Source: Aphanomyces cochlioides
Taxonomy: Eukaryota; Oomycota; Saprolegniomycetes; Saprolegniales; Verrucalvaceae
Direction: 5' to 3'
NCBI GenBank assembly: GCA_019828595.1
Contig: JAHQRK010000028.1
Span: 682,001 to 746,000 of the forward strand
DNA: 64,000 nt
Shown here: one piece after another, positions 21,423 through 32,594 of the stretch
Layout of the letters: each line of letters opens with the position of its first letter
How positions within the stretch are numbered: the stretch's first letter is position 1
The notes under the pieces: generated by a model
Seen by the model: only the letters and a program-made list of their open reading frames with translations
Told to the model about the DNA's origin: nothing
The model's database searches: none
Made by a program: the position numbers and the translations under genes

Positions 21423-22121
21423 ATGTCGGCAGTGAGATGCAAGGACGCGCTGCCAGCCTTTTATGCCTCGAGAGCCACTCGACAGAGGTCTCTCGAGCCA
21501 ATTTCGTCCCCGGGAGACGACAAACCCCCAAGCAATAACCAGACGACAGCTTCAGTCCCTGCAGCAACGAAGGACGCCCTGGTCGTCGTGAAAAAAGTGC
21601 AAAAAGAGCAGCGCGTGCTAACCAAACCGAAGCGGCCATCGCTCTCCGACCAGCTCGCTTCCATTGGTCTTCAAGCTGAATCCGTCGCTCGTTCGTTAAA
21701 AAAACGAACCAACGACGACGAAATGACCAGCAACCTTGAACGCATGCGACTCCCAACGCTTCGGATGGTTGTCGGTCGACTGGAATGCAAGTTTCCATCG
21801 CCGATTGTCTTTATCGACCAACTCTGTCGGTACCAATTCGTCCACGGCGGCCGAGACATTGCCATGTACATGTATTACCGCGATATGACGGACATTAGCA
21901 TGGACAAGAACCGACTCACGTATGGATCTTGACTCGAGTTTACAACTTGACTGTGAATTAGTCTGCGCTTTCGAATTCCCCACGCCCTCGCTCAATTTGG
22001 AGCTGACTACGACTACCACAATCGAAACCACGCAATTGAAATCGGGTTTGCATCCCAAACCGATTGGAATCGCGTCAAGGCCTTCCTGAGTAAACTATCA
22101 ATGCAAAAGCGGCATGCATGA
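21423..22121 (+). CDS. two-exon unknown protein (218 aa)
   Basis: Exon 1 is 21423-21919 and exon 2 is 21962-22121, joined across a 42-nt GT-AG intron. Without splicing the frame would stop 13 nt into the intron, and exon 2 reads well to a TGA. The N-terminal half (about 1-110) is Lys/Ser/Pro-rich and probably disordered. The C-terminal half looks folded: LRMVVGRLECKFPSPIVFID, MYMYYRDMTDISMDKNRLTL, then a hydrophobic and aromatic stretch ending KAFLSKLSMQKRHA. The family is not recognised. An upstream in-frame Met at 20919 lies inside the neighbouring gene's antisense and is unlikely to be the start. Confidence 0.65.
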
Positions 22122-22652
22122 GACGACAACGACTACACAATCCATTGCAATTGACAGGATAGCGAAAACACAGTCAGCCATCAGGATAGCCCTGACGCAG
22201 GTCGTGAAATAAGAGAAGACCCTTGCCACGGCTGCTAATGCCCTGTCAATTGTTGGGTTTACAGGGCTACACGTCAAATCGCGTCAGGGTCTCGCGCCTG
22301 GCGAGCACGTTGGTCCAAAGTTATCAACACAGAAAAACTTTAAAAATCAATATATTGTACATAATCAGGTAATGTAATTAAAAAGGTAGTTTTCGTGTTT
22401 TGTTAAATTTTTATTATTAAATATTCAAGTGTATGCAATATTACAGGTTTAGTTTTGATATAGCGCGAAGACGTTCAAGTTGGTCTTGATAGAGAGCAAA
22501 TTAATCATCAATCAAACCAGGCATGACGACGGTCATGCAGACAAACGCCTAAACTCTTCAAGTGCTCTGAATGACTAGAAAGTGTTTCAGCAGAGTGTTG
22601 GTACAATGTGAAATGATAAAAATATAGAGGTTTTTTGTCTATACATTACCTA
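22122..22652. other. intergenic before pogo element
   Basis: AT-rich, no gene seen. It ends at the TA target site of the transposon (22651-22652). Confidence 0.35.
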
Positions 22653-24460
22653 CCGTAGTATATTTGTTAAGGATGACACCTCAAATCAAAACTTTATACC
22701 CCTGTAAATTTATATACTTGCATACATGATACTTTGCGGACAAGTCAGTTTCTCATGGAGCCTCAAGCGTTGAATCAATGCGTCCGAGGAAGACCTCGCT
22801 TGGGTGGCGAGGGTAGACAGCCAACAAAACACAAGTACAAGAGCTACTCCAACCAATTCAAACTCGAAGTCATCAACTTCTACCAAATTGCTGGTATGAG
22901 TGCTGTGCGCCCGAAGTTCTTCCCTCATTTGAATGATGCATCTTGGAGTTCACAGAGACGAATCGTCCACTCTTGGTCAATGAAACGATTTCAAATAGAG
23001 AAGCGAGGATATAACACATCCACTGCCAATGGGCTAAAGAATCGACCAGTGGGAACTTCCAAGACACTGAGTGATGAGGCCGAAGCCAACATTGTCCAGT
23101 GGATTGTGGAATTGCGGCGCGAAGGAGTCCCTGTGGCCCAATCAATGCTTCAAATGAAAGCAATCGATATTGCAAAAGACCTCGGTATTGGCGAAGACAA
23201 GTTTATAGCTTCCATTCAATGGTGCATCGACTTTCGAGCTCGAAATAACCTCTCTCTGCGGAGCAGAACGCGTGTCGGTCAAGTTCGTTCAGCAGACGGG
23301 GACAATGTTTGTGAAATGTTCGCTCAACAAGTTCGGCAAACTATGCTTGACGCGGGGGTGGACAGAGTGTACAACGCAGACCAAACGGCAGTATTTTACG
23401 AGTACCTACCCAAGAAGACTTTGGACTCAACTGGCGTGAAAACAGTTTGGATCAAGTCAAATGGCAGAGAAAATATGCGTCCAACGGCAATGCTGTTGGG
23501 AGACTCCCTCGGCAACAAGTATCCACTATTCATCGTCTTGAAAGCACAACCCTCGAGAGTCTACGACACTGAACTCGAAAACATTGAAGAGCGAAATGGA
23601 TTTGGCCGCCAAGTCTGGCGAGAACTGGAAGACTATCATACGTCAGGCACAATTCAAATCTTTGGTAACCGCACAGCGTGGTGGAACGGCTCGATCTCCG
23701 TGAAATTTCTTGAATTTCACTTTGGAAGGAGATCTTGTTTGGACAAAAAGGTTATCCTGCTTTGGGACGACTTTTCCGCGCACTTTACCCCTGAGGTGCT
23801 CCAAAAGGCCGATGATCTCAACGTCATTTTGATGAAAGTTCCACCTCGGATTACGTGGAGATGTCAGCCAGCTGACGTCGCCTGGAACAAGTCGCTGAAA
23901 GATTTCTTGCGACGTAAGTGGCTTGACAATTTGCGCGACCAAATTCGGCTGGGAGATTTACCCAGCACGATTGCTCCACCCTCAAGGGTGAACGTGGTGA
24001 CTTGGATCATTGAAGCTTGGGAGTTTGTGAGAAGCGCAACAATAGTGAACGGCTTCATACGCACCAGAATCATTGACGAACAAATTGAAGCTACGAGTGA
24101 CGATGATGCTGACACAGAAGATGACTGTGACACTCTGGTGCTCGACCTCGAGCAATTGGGTCTTGCTGAAGAGATAGTGGATGAGCCATTCAACGAGGAA
24201 TAAGCGATGCATCAAGCTAATACATGAATAAAAAAAATTCCGTACATGTACGGTAACCATTCTGTCATGAGATCACATTTTCATGGATTGAGGTCGACAG
24301 CAACTTTGATTTGCGGATGAGGGACTGATTTGATGTCAAATCTCTCTTGATTCTTATACCTCCGACATATTATATTTCTCAGAATTGACCTGTCAAAGTT
24401 TTCTTTGGAAATTTGTATGTCATCTTTAACAAATCGTCATCCTTAACAAATATATTACGG
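22653..24460 (+). mobile_element. pogo/Tigger DNA transposon, apparently complete
   Basis: 1.8-kb element flanked by the TA dinucleotide duplication typical of Tc1/mariner/pogo elements (22651-22652 and 24461-24462). The inverted ends read CCGTA[GA]TATATTTGTTAAGG from both sides. At the right end the inner part of the repeat, TTTGTTAA[GA]GATGAC, is present twice in tandem, possibly a double transposase-binding site. The single internal gene is open throughout, so this copy may still be active. Confidence 0.88.
22734..24203 (+). CDS. pogo/Tigger transposase (DDD)
   Basis: 489-aa transposase. The N-terminal region has helix-turn-helix-like segments (KSYSNQFKLEVINFYQ and RRIVHSWSMKRFQIEKRG) followed by a CENP-B-like second part (LSDEAEANIVQWIVELRREG). 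The catalytic domain keeps all three acidic residues: Asp216 in VYNADQT, Asp345 in LLWDDFSAH and Asp381 in CQPADVAWNKSLK. A C-terminal acidic tail follows. The first Met (22734) gives seven extra residues over MEPQALNQ; either may be used. No frameshift or stop is seen. The enzyme would cut and paste DNA at TA sites in the nucleus. It lies 81 bp inside the left end of its element. Confidence 0.9.
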   Translation: MRTSQFLMEPQALNQCVRGRPRLGGEGRQPTKHKYKSYSNQFKLEVINFYQIAGMSAVRPKFFPHLNDASWSSQRRIVHSWSMKRFQIEKRGYNTSTANGLKNRPVGTSKTLSDEAEANIVQWIVELRREGVPVAQSMLQMKAIDIAKDLGIGEDKFIASIQWCIDFRARNNLSLRSRTRVGQVRSADGDNVCEMFAQQVRQTMLDAGVDRVYNADQTAVFYEYLPKKTLDSTGVKTVWIKSNGRENMRPTAMLLGDSLGNKYPLFIVLKAQPSRVYDTELENIEERNGFGRQVWRELEDYHTSGTIQIFGNRTAWWNGSISVKFLEFHFGRRSCLDKKVILLWDDFSAHFTPEVLQKADDLNVILMKVPPRITWRCQPADVAWNKSLKDFLRRKWLDNLRDQIRLGDLPSTIAPPSRVNVVTWIIEAWEFVRSATIVNGFIRTRIIDEQIEATSDDDADTEDDCDTLVLDLEQLGLAEEIVDEPFNEE

Positions 24461-24639
24461 TAGTACAATAATATTGCATTCGTCTCGTCACTGCTTTGTA
24501 CTGCATGTGACAGCCCATATGAGTAACAAGTACTCTATCAGTACGAAACTGCGCCGAAATGGAACGCGCATGGATTCTTATGCTAAAAGCTATACTTATT
24601 AATATGTTAAGAGGATAACTAAAGAGACTACGGAGAGGA
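24461..24639. other. intergenic
   Basis: Short AT-rich flank between the pogo element and the 3' end of the pseudokinase gene. Nothing else seen. Confidence 0.35.
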
Positions 24640-25887
24640 CTAGGGAGGACTACTGGTTGTGGTGTTGGCTACAGGGGAGTTCAGCTCGCTTTGCACTTGC
24701 TTGAGCTGGCTGAAAACCCATTCGGCATTTGGTCGCTTCGAAGGCGGGTATTGAATGCAAGCCTCGATGATCTCACGAAGTTGTGGAGGACATTCCGGTG
24801 ATAATTGCGGTCGAATTGTGCCCGTTGTGATCCGAAGGAGCAGCTCGAGGTATTTCATCGACTTGCGTTCTTCGACGAATGGAAGTTTTCTCGTATCGAG
24901 CTCCATGAGGATGATACCCATCGAGTAAACGTCGACTTTTTGAGTCATGGGCAAGCCTTGGAGGACTTCTGGAGCATTCCACTCGTTTTGACTCTTGTGT
25001 GTCAACGAATCTTGCATGCTGAAACCGAAGCCAGCGACTTTGAGCAGGTTTTCTTGTGTGATGTACAAATGATCCGATTTGATGTTGCCATGGAGGACTT
25101 GTGGTGACAAGGCATGCATGTAGACCAAAGCAGCGGCCAAATCCACGGCGTAATGCATCTTGGCATTGCTCCATGACAACTCGAGCAGTGGCGTGGCCAA
25201 AAGCCGTTGTAATGACGGCCCAGCGATATATTCACTCACACAAACAAGTCCCGTCGCCGACGTGACGGTAAATCCAAGGAACTGGACAATATGTGGATGC
25301 CTCAGTCTTGATGAGAGCTTGACTTCAGCGACCAAAAGACGGCGACTTCGGCTGAGTTTGTACGAGGATGCGTTCTTGTTGAGGCGCTTGAGGAAGACGG
25401 GAGTTCCCTTGTATACACCACGCTCGGCAATCATCGATGAAGATGGAATAAGGCCTTCGACTTTGATCGCATCGGGTTCAATCCAATGTTCAGCTTCGTA
25501 TGCTCGGAGCTCAACGTAGTCGTATGAATGGAACGTGACAAACTTGTCTGGAGAATTGTCAAAGCTGTCGACGGTCACATCGCGTGTGAATTTCTTGAGT
25601 TGTCCAAACATGCGACGGACGCCCGAGCTTCGAATTGGTCGGTTCATTGACGGTTCTCGTCGTGTTCTTCGTGGTGGCGACACTTGCGTTGGCGAGATGG
25701 TTGTCGAGATAGATTGTTCCATGATCGGCACGACGGATTCCATTGCGGAGGACGTATTTGCGCCCGTAACCGCAACGGACGATCCAACGGGTCGGCCAGA
25801 TTCATTGCGAGCGGCCACTGGACGTCGCGGCACCGCCGTCAAAGCGGCGGGATCTGGAAGTGCGTCTCTAGAGCGGCATTGACCCAT
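24640..25887 (-). CDS. TKL-like pseudokinase, probably N-myristoylated
   Basis: 415-aa protein with a kinase fold at about 150-400. Retained features: the ATP-anchoring Lys167 in VFLKRL, the helix-C Glu188 in VAEVKL, the hydrophobic core HPHIVQFLGF, the APE motif (305-307), the DVYSMGIILMEL F-helix and Arg385. The catalytic loop reads HGNIKSD (266-272), where active kinases have HRD and a downstream Asn. The metal-binding DFG is GFG (286-288). Both catalytic aspartates are therefore gone, and phosphotransfer is very unlikely. The N-terminus MGQC is a typical myristoylation plus palmitoylation signal, implying attachment to a membrane. Residues 9-110 are Ser/Thr/Pro/Arg-rich and probably disordered. 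A scaffold or allosteric signalling role is inferred. Confidence 0.85.
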   Translation of the reverse strand: MGQCRSRDALPDPAALTAVPRRPVAARNESGRPVGSSVAVTGANTSSAMESVVPIMEQSISTTISPTQVSPPRRTRREPSMNRPIRSSGVRRMFGQLKKFTRDVTVDSFDNSPDKFVTFHSYDYVELRAYEAEHWIEPDAIKVEGLIPSSSMIAERGVYKGTPVFLKRLNKNASSYKLSRSRRLLVAEVKLSSRLRHPHIVQFLGFTVTSATGLVCVSEYIAGPSLQRLLATPLLELSWSNAKMHYAVDLAAALVYMHALSPQVLHGNIKSDHLYITQENLLKVAGFGFSMQDSLTHKSQNEWNAPEVLQGLPMTQKVDVYSMGIILMELDTRKLPFVEERKSMKYLELLLRITTGTIRPQLSPECPPQLREIIEACIQYPPSKRPNAEWVFSQLKQVQSELNSPVANTTTSSPP

Positions 25888-27580
25888 GGCTGAGAAGAGG
25901 TTGACTGAATTGTGAGGGCTTTCCCTCGGCTACACTGTAACTTGCGAGTAACTCCATTGCCGCTCGTTTCACATGTGCATCAACCATGGATTTCGAGGAT
26001 TTCCGGATATGTTCGATTTATCCGGATCACCTACCATTAGGGAAATACCCAGTCGAACCCACGTTAGGAAAAAGTACCAATCCAAATGCACACACAATCC
26101 ATCCGCAAGATGCTTCTTCCGTCATCCTCTCTTTCTACACACTCTCTGCAAGTTATAAGCTCTTAATAATTCAACGCGTTATAATTGTATCTAGATCTGC
26201 TCGTTAGTAGGTATCGGAAATCTCACCATACCTGTCACATCAGCGATGATCGTACATTGCAAATGCAAGAGTTCAGTTTTGACTTGATTTTTGTATGAAG
26301 CCAACCTTTTCATACAGTATAGGAGAGGAATATATCCTTGGGAAATAGAAGTTAGAATGGGCATTTTCCTACTGTATCGAGGTTGGGAACGTTGAAGTGG
26401 TTAGAAATAAAAACGTTGAATCGGTTTATGTACGTGAGACAGTTTATCTACATCTTTGTATTTTCAGCTTGTAATGTGGGTTTGTATTGCAATGGGCGGG
26501 TCTTCCTGGCTACTTACGGGCATACCGTCCAGCTCGAGCGGTTGCAAATTCATGAGCGATATTGCTAACGCTTGAAATGTGCGATGTCGCTGTTGTGTGT
26601 GGCTCAGAATCTCGTCGGCCGACAATGGTCGCGCGTCCTTTGTGTGAAACTTCAAACTACGATTATTGAAGCGTTTAATTTAATAAAACGTACGTTTAAA
26701 TCGGACGAGCACACGTTAAAGTGGAAACCACGCCACGACATCGATACAAAATGGCCTTAAACGTATTTAACTTATCGGGACGAATAGGTTTAAACACCAT
26801 GTTGGTAACACAGGAAAAAGAGATCGAAGACCAGCGTGCGGCTACGAACGACTTTGGAAGAAACATCCTCAGCACGCAAAAAAGCCAGGCGACGACAATT
26901 CAACGAAGTCACTTCGAGAGCTTGAAGAGCCTGCTCTCGACTTCCATGGATTGCAGCGCGGTGGTGGGTTTCCAAGCGACGGCAACGAGGTGGAAAGCCA
27001 CCGACGTCAATGAAGGTGTGATAGAAATCAGTCGTCAATGACAAGAGTTTGATTCATAGACACTCTGACGTCTGGCGCAAGGTGTTTTCATGTCAATGAA
27101 CACCATGTACTGTGCGTGCTTTGCCCTGCTCATACAGTGTGGTGTGGGGGAATAGGAAGAAGAATTGCTCGTGGAGTTAAGGAGAGGACATTTGAACAAC
27201 GTGAAGATACTAGCAGCAGTTCGTATGCGTTGCCGATATAAACAACGTTGTGGAGGTTGTGGCAACTGGCTTCTTTCTCGACCATTGTACCGGGTATGGC
27301 CATATTCTCTCTCCAGACGGCGAAGGCGCTCCTCACGTATCTTTGGCCAATTTGAAGGAATCGAAGCGTCTTCGCTTGGGTTGCTGACGCCATGTGGTCC
27401 GTCATTGTCACGCTACCAGCTCTGCTGTTTTTTACACCAAGATTCATCGACTGACTTCGGTACTCTCACTAATTTAACCCTTTAGCAATTCGTTTATAGT
27501 GTTGGATTAATAGTTGCAGTGAGATTTGCGGTAGTACGACTAGAATTCAGCTAGTAGGTACTAGTCGGGCAGAACAATGA
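25888..27580. other. intergenic
   Basis: 1.7 kb with no gene I can support. A GGATTTCCGGATATG / TTTATCCGGAT pair lies at about 26000-26030. An open frame at 26721-27041 (+) has a somewhat protein-like segment (EKEIEDQRAATNDFG) but no recognisable domain or good start. Confidence 0.35.
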
Positions 27581-27621
27581 TACTTCCTCTGGTCCTATAT
27601 ATTGTGATTTCCGTCCAAATA

Positions 27622-29276
27622 CAGTAAGCTCTGGCTTAACTCCGCACCCACTATCTCCGCATTTCACTCAATATCACACACGTCACCGGTGCTGAGATTG
27701 AAAAATATTTTTAAAACGAAGTTTGATTTTTTATTCTAATCCCATTTCAGCCATGACGGACGCAATATACTCTTCCGAGTCCCTGTCGTCACAATGAAGA
27801 AAGCGATCCACATCACTTGAATCAAGACCATGAGACTCAATCAAGGACGCAATCTGTTCGTCGCAGCTACGATCGTCATCACCACTTGGAGTGTCGTTCG
27901 AAGGCCAGCTGATTCCAATGTCAGCCTTATTAAAGGCATGTCGAATGGTAGTGCTCTCGACGCTCTCCCAAGCAGCTTTAGTATAGAATGCAGCATCGTA
28001 GATAGTGGCTGGTCGACCATCCTTCACGCCAGCGGAACCAGGTCGCTTATACTTGTTCACTTCGTGAATAGAGTCTTTGGCCTCGTCACTGAGTTGTTGA
28101 AAATCAATAACGTCGCGCAGGAGAAGGAATTTATACCTCTTCTTGAGAGATGCGATTATACCAAGATCGCAAGGCTGTCGCCACGCTGTACATCTTGGGG
28201 GCAAGAACAAAACGCGGATTCCATTCTCTTCATAGGCTTGAAAGTGACCAGGGGCATTGTCCAAGATTAATAAAACAGGATCATTGCAGAGCGCTCTCAC
28301 AGATGGAACGAAAATTGACTTGAAAGAGTCCTCACAAACCACACGGTCGACCCATGCGTTCTTCTGCGCCACGTAAGGCGTCGGCCATGTACGGCCAACA
28401 ATACAAGCCGGACGGACAGCCTTGCCGACGATCATACAAGGGATTTTAATCGAACCGTCACCATTTGCACAAACAATAACGCTGACTTTCTCTTTCGGAG
28501 ACTTGCGTCCTCGTGTACTGTGCGGTCTTCGTCGGGTGTGAGCAATGTGTGTCGCGGCAGAACACGGTAAAAAAGTCCCATTTCGTCCATGTTAAAGACG
28601 CAAGACGGCTTATAGGTTGATACAATCGCAGAGAATTCGTGGAGTTTTTCAATCTGAGCAGGGTCATTTTGATCGATTTCGATGGCTTCGCCGTGGAGCA
28701 ATATTGTGACGAGGCCATGACGCCGTCGAAATGCCTGAAACCAGCCTGGTGATGCAGCGAAATTGTCCGTCGTTATATTGAGCTCCTTTGCAAAAGACAG
28801 GGCCTTTACGCACGCAATTGATGGAGGCACAGGGAGTTTGTGTTTTCTCATTTTCGATATCCAAGTGAGCAAGCGCTGTTCAAGCTCTGCGTGGGCAGCG
28901 GGTTGGAAACGCAGACGATTGTTGAGAACGGGTGGCGGAACCCCTTGTGTCCTATCACGAATGATAGAGCGCTTCTTCCATAGCTGTCTTATGGCAGACT
29001 CATCAACTTGAAACGCTCGAGCTATGGCTCGGACGGATCGAACACGCGGCGCCTCCAGCTCGGCGAGGATTGCCAGACGCTCTTGCTCGCTGAGGCGCTC
29101 CCCGCTGCCTTGTACCATACGAGCTCAAAAGCAATATGAAGTCAGTCCCTCGGCCATTGTCGACAATGAAATATTTTTAATACCTTCTAATTTGTATTAA
29201 TATCATGCTCTGCTATCTCCGCACTCGATATTCCAACCTTGTGCTGGGGACTGCGGAGATAGGCGAGAGCTTACTG
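27622..29276 (-). mobile_element. pogo/Tigger DNA transposon with broken transposase
   Basis: 1.66-kb element flanked by TA (27620-27621 and 29277-29278). The inverted ends begin CAGTAAGCTCT and continue with CTCCGCA words. It contains one transposase gene on the minus strand with a frameshift. It is inserted 19 bp inside the possible mariner end at 27581. Confidence 0.85.
27731..29118 (-). pseudogene. pogo/Tigger transposase, frameshifted
   Basis: Two frames form one transposase. The N-terminal frame (29118 to about 28530) has a helix-turn-helix (RLSEQERLAILAELEAPRV, RAIARAFQVDESAIRQLWKK), a CENP-B-like part and the first catalytic Asp in FNMDEMGLFYRVLP. The C-terminal frame (about 28520-27731) resumes at RGRKSPKEKVSVIVCANGDG and has the second Asp in LLILDNAPGH and the third in AWRQPCDLGIIASLKK. 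The switch needs a one-base indel near 28520, between TVHEDA and GRKSPKEK. All three catalytic acids are kept, so the lesion may be recent. The element ends are intact and could be moved by a related enzyme. Confidence 0.85.
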
Positions 29277-29278
29277 TA

Positions 29279-30119
29279 TGCCAGTTTGAGGCGATTTTTG
29301 GAATCGACGACAAATCAACGGGACAGTCTGATTGGCTACAAATATTCGTACTCTCATTTGATTGGCTGAAAATTGACCGAAGGATTGCTCGTACTGCACA
29401 TGATGCGGGTCGCACCAATCTCAATGAATCTCTATAACCTCGTAGAACGGCCCCACCTCCTAGAACATTCTATTTGAGCAAACGCTCTTTAGCTTGAGTG
29501 CAAGCAGAGTGGTGACATCACAAGTTGCATTAGCGAAGCGACGAATCTTCGTCGATATCGTGGACCGTTCTGTTCCAAGTTTCAACCAAGGGTCAAAATA
29601 ATCTTCTAAACTTTATGTGCTTTCGAGCAAAATTTCGGATATCGGCGTGATTTGTTGAGTCGTTTATCAATCGTTTTGATTGGCTAATGTAACATTCAAG
29701 ACCCATTTGGACCAATCAAATCTTGACATTAAAAAATCAGCCAATGGAATCGATCCGCGGATCGGTTCTTTCGCGTGATTCGAATGCGCCGCTACCCAAA
29801 ACTTGTACAACCTCTATGATGCCGGCGAAGGATCTGTTGCTAGGCGTCGGTCCAGTCAGGAGCGTTATCGGCAAAAACGAAAGCGCCATTTGGAGTCGAG
29901 TTTTTTTGCATTGGACTCGGATCCAGAAGAGTAGGAAATACGGCAATATCAACTGCATTTTTGGAACATTTCATGTTTAGATTCACATAATACATGAAAA
30001 TACATCCTGTCATCTGAATATTGACAGTGAGTTCCTGAATTCTTTCGCTAGATGATATCTGTACGAAGTCAATTTGTAGAAGACTCGGTAAATGCCTAAT
30101 TACTTGATCTCTCTCAATG
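29279..30119. other. transposon-derived intergenic sequence
   Basis: Rich in ATTGGCT words. Around 29740-29790 it resembles the right end of the Harbinger-like element at 58.1-59.5 kb (CCAATGG...ATCGATCCGC...CGTGATTCGA). No gene seen. Confidence 0.4.
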
Positions 30120-31297
30120 TTCAATGTAAATGCCCTGAAGATCTATTGATTTGATTGCGATGTTGGTTGTAGAACTCACCGTCATCGGCTCGCAGAGGCC
30201 AAACATGCTCTAAAAATTGGATCGTACATACATTCACTCCATCGATATTTGGCACTAGTGATGGTTCACAGCGTGCACAAACGACCAAAGATATTTTCCA
30301 CGATAATTCGATCGGAGGAAACATTTCGATTGGATTCGAGTTGTTGATTGGTCAAAAATCCATTTCTTGGCTTTTTGATTGGATGAATTGCACGAACCAA
30401 ATCACTTAAACCTTGGTAGCCTTTATCGCATAAAACGCCCAGCTGTCAGGGTAAACGTCTTTCATTGGCCCAATATCCGGAATTCCACTTTCATTGGCTC
30501 GTTTTGTAGGAGTTTTTTGTGTTTTCAATTTTTTTCCGGAAAATGTCAACATCCGAAACAGAGCCACGATGATGCAGTGAAGAGTCAATTGCTTGTCCGT
30601 TGGGTAGAACGGAAACTTCGACTTTATATCCATACAGTGAGTGTTTTTTGCTGTAGTATGGCTTCGACTCTGCCATGTTTCCAGTGGGACGATTTGCATG
30701 TTGAAAAGTGACATCAGTAGCGTAGTATGCGTGTGGATGGAAAGAGAACAAGTTTCCACTCGACGCCATTTTTGCCATTGGAAATTCGTTGCATTTGTCT
30801 TCGACGAATTTCGAATACAAGAAGGGAGATAAGATTTCAAGGTAACCAGTAATAAGTTTTTCAAAGGTTGGCCCTTTGATGCGAAAGACCTGGCCGAGGA
30901 AGTCCTATGTACCGCCATTTTTCAGCATCGTAATCATCATGAAAAAGACGTCCTTCGGAGTGAATGTCGTTTTTCTGCAGCGACTAACATTCCAATTTGC
31001 ACAGATAAATTCATCAATTTCCATCCATAAATAATTGAATTCTCGGGCAGAAAAATTCGTCATTGAAAGGATGCCATTGTTGCCAGAGGCAAAGTAAAAA
31101 GAATCAAAAATAGGGCAAGGGGAGTCGGACTCATCGTCCGAATCATGGCGAATTCGCGTGGTAGGTTGCAGGGCACGAGCAGCATGGCGCAAGTCAGCAG
31201 CTTCGGACAAGCGAAGCAAGGAAACAGAGGCTTGCTGAGAGGTAATCGTATTTTGCATTGTAAATTGCGAAGTGATAAAGACTCTAAGAATGCACAA
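30120..31297 (-). pseudogene. Harbinger/PIF-type transposase, decayed
   Basis: Pieces of a DDE_Tnp_4-type transposase in several frames. The N-terminal part (31297-30905) ends in NWNVSRCRKTTFTPKDVFFMM...MLKNGG. An in-frame TAG at 30905-30907 then falls where relatives have Trp, followed by DFLGQVFRIKGPTFEKLITG. The core YATDVTFQHANRP, YYSKKHSLYGYKVEVSV and HHRGSVSDVDIF (30491-30820) carries one catalytic Asp. A frame change near 30500 leads to GIPDIGPMKDVYPDSWAF, another to GLSDLVRAIHP, and a further stop lies in the FGRLCTL segment. With at least two stops and two frameshifts this is a dead gene. The partner Myb-like gene of Harbinger elements was not found nearby. Confidence 0.8.
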
Positions 31298-31392
31298 GGA
31301 TGAACAAAAATTTAGTTTCTCCGCGCTCAGAGACCGAGCCGTAAAGAAAAGATCGCCTTATTGACCAAAAACATGATCTTCGTGTTAAAGAT

Positions 31393-31969
31393 ACGAGCGC
31401 GTTCGGTGATCAACCAATTATTGTGATATTTCATATCATGAAATTGCTATATTTGATTCAAGCAAAATATCATTGTTTCACAGATATCGTTTTATATCAA
31501 GCGCGTTCGGTTTGCATTCAAATTTCATGTTTTCATCTATGTCCGGTTCATACGCTCGCTAACCGGAATCTTATGTATGTATGCTGCGCCAGTCAACGCC
31601 GACGTTCGACACGCTTCGTAGCATAAGTGACTCGTTGTATACCAACTGGTAATCAATAGTATGAACGAGCGTCGACGACGGTGCTTGTTTTCTTGCTTCT
31701 CTGTGGACCTCTCACGTAGATCCACCCTTCCTTGAGACTCGAGTGCCATTCAGGCCGACCACAAAGCACCTTCAACGATATTCCAATATAAATATACAGG
31801 GTCAGAGGTGTATATTTTTTTCACGATATTATTATGATATTTTTCTGAAAGTTCATGATATAACGATGACAACCGAACGCTGTATACGAAACCCAATATC
31901 ATGATATCGATTTTTTTCATGATATTTTAAAAATATCATATTATTTTGTGGCCACCGAACGCGCTCTAA
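31393..31969. mobile_element. AT-rich MITE with GAGCGCGTTCGGT ends
   Basis: About 577 bp bounded by inverted copies of GAGCGCGTTCGGT (31393 onward and, reversed, ending at about 31969). The interior is dominated by ATATCATGATAT-type words. A second, inner pair of GCGTTCGGT words (about 31500 and 31870, inverted) suggests a nested or partly duplicated element. A clean target duplication was not found. No coding sequence. Confidence 0.6.
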
Positions 31970-32315
31970 GTATTTTGATAAAAATACGACATTTTCCTGA
32001 TATTTTGTGTTTGATTGGATATAACGCAATTGTATGTTTTATTACACAAGCTCTGAAATTCACAGTGCAAACTGACGAAAAGCTCTAATAATATAATTGT
32101 ATAATGTTTCGAAGGTCCGGCGATTCTCTGGCACCAATCGACGGAGGAAAATTGGAGTAGAACACACAATACTGGTGACAAAATAAAACACTTTTTTTCA
32201 TAATAGTGGTGACATTTCACAACTATTGGCTAAAACCAAAAATACATGCATGTTATTGGTTAAAACCATACTAGTGGTTTTGTGAGAACTTTCAGTGTTC
32301 AAGACAGAGTGGTCA

Positions 32316-32594
32316 TCAGAGCTCTGTTAATCCATGAAGGACGCGGGGCATGACAGAGTGGTCATCAGAGCTCCAGCGCGCCGCAAGGTGTCCTTCTTCA
32401 GGTGAGGCAGTCGAAAGTGATTGCCACCTAGATGTTCGAGCACAAGAAGCATAACGGCTTCCACGCGCCAACTTTCCCTCGTACATCAATTGCTGTAGGC
32501 GAGCGATGACTTCCAGCTTTTCGTCCAAGATGAGTTCGCGGCGAGCACGCGAAATGTCCATGATGTCCCGTAATTTTGAACAATAAATGGACAC
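32316..32594 (-). pseudogene. Tc1/mariner transposase N-terminal remnant
   Basis: Reading from the Met at about 32561, MDISRARRELILDEKLEVIA followed by LQQLMYEGKLARGS resembles the N-terminal helix-turn-helix of Tc1/mariner-like transposases. The remainder is lost. Downstream (32304-32375) a 22-bp word with the core AGAGTGGTCATCAGAGCTC occurs twice in direct orientation, 50 bp apart. Confidence 0.4.

Noticed and set aside
26721..27041. 106-aa open frame with an EKEIEDQRAA segment
   Set aside because: Slightly protein-like but no domain, no second exon and an opposite-strand frame of similar length; not supported.
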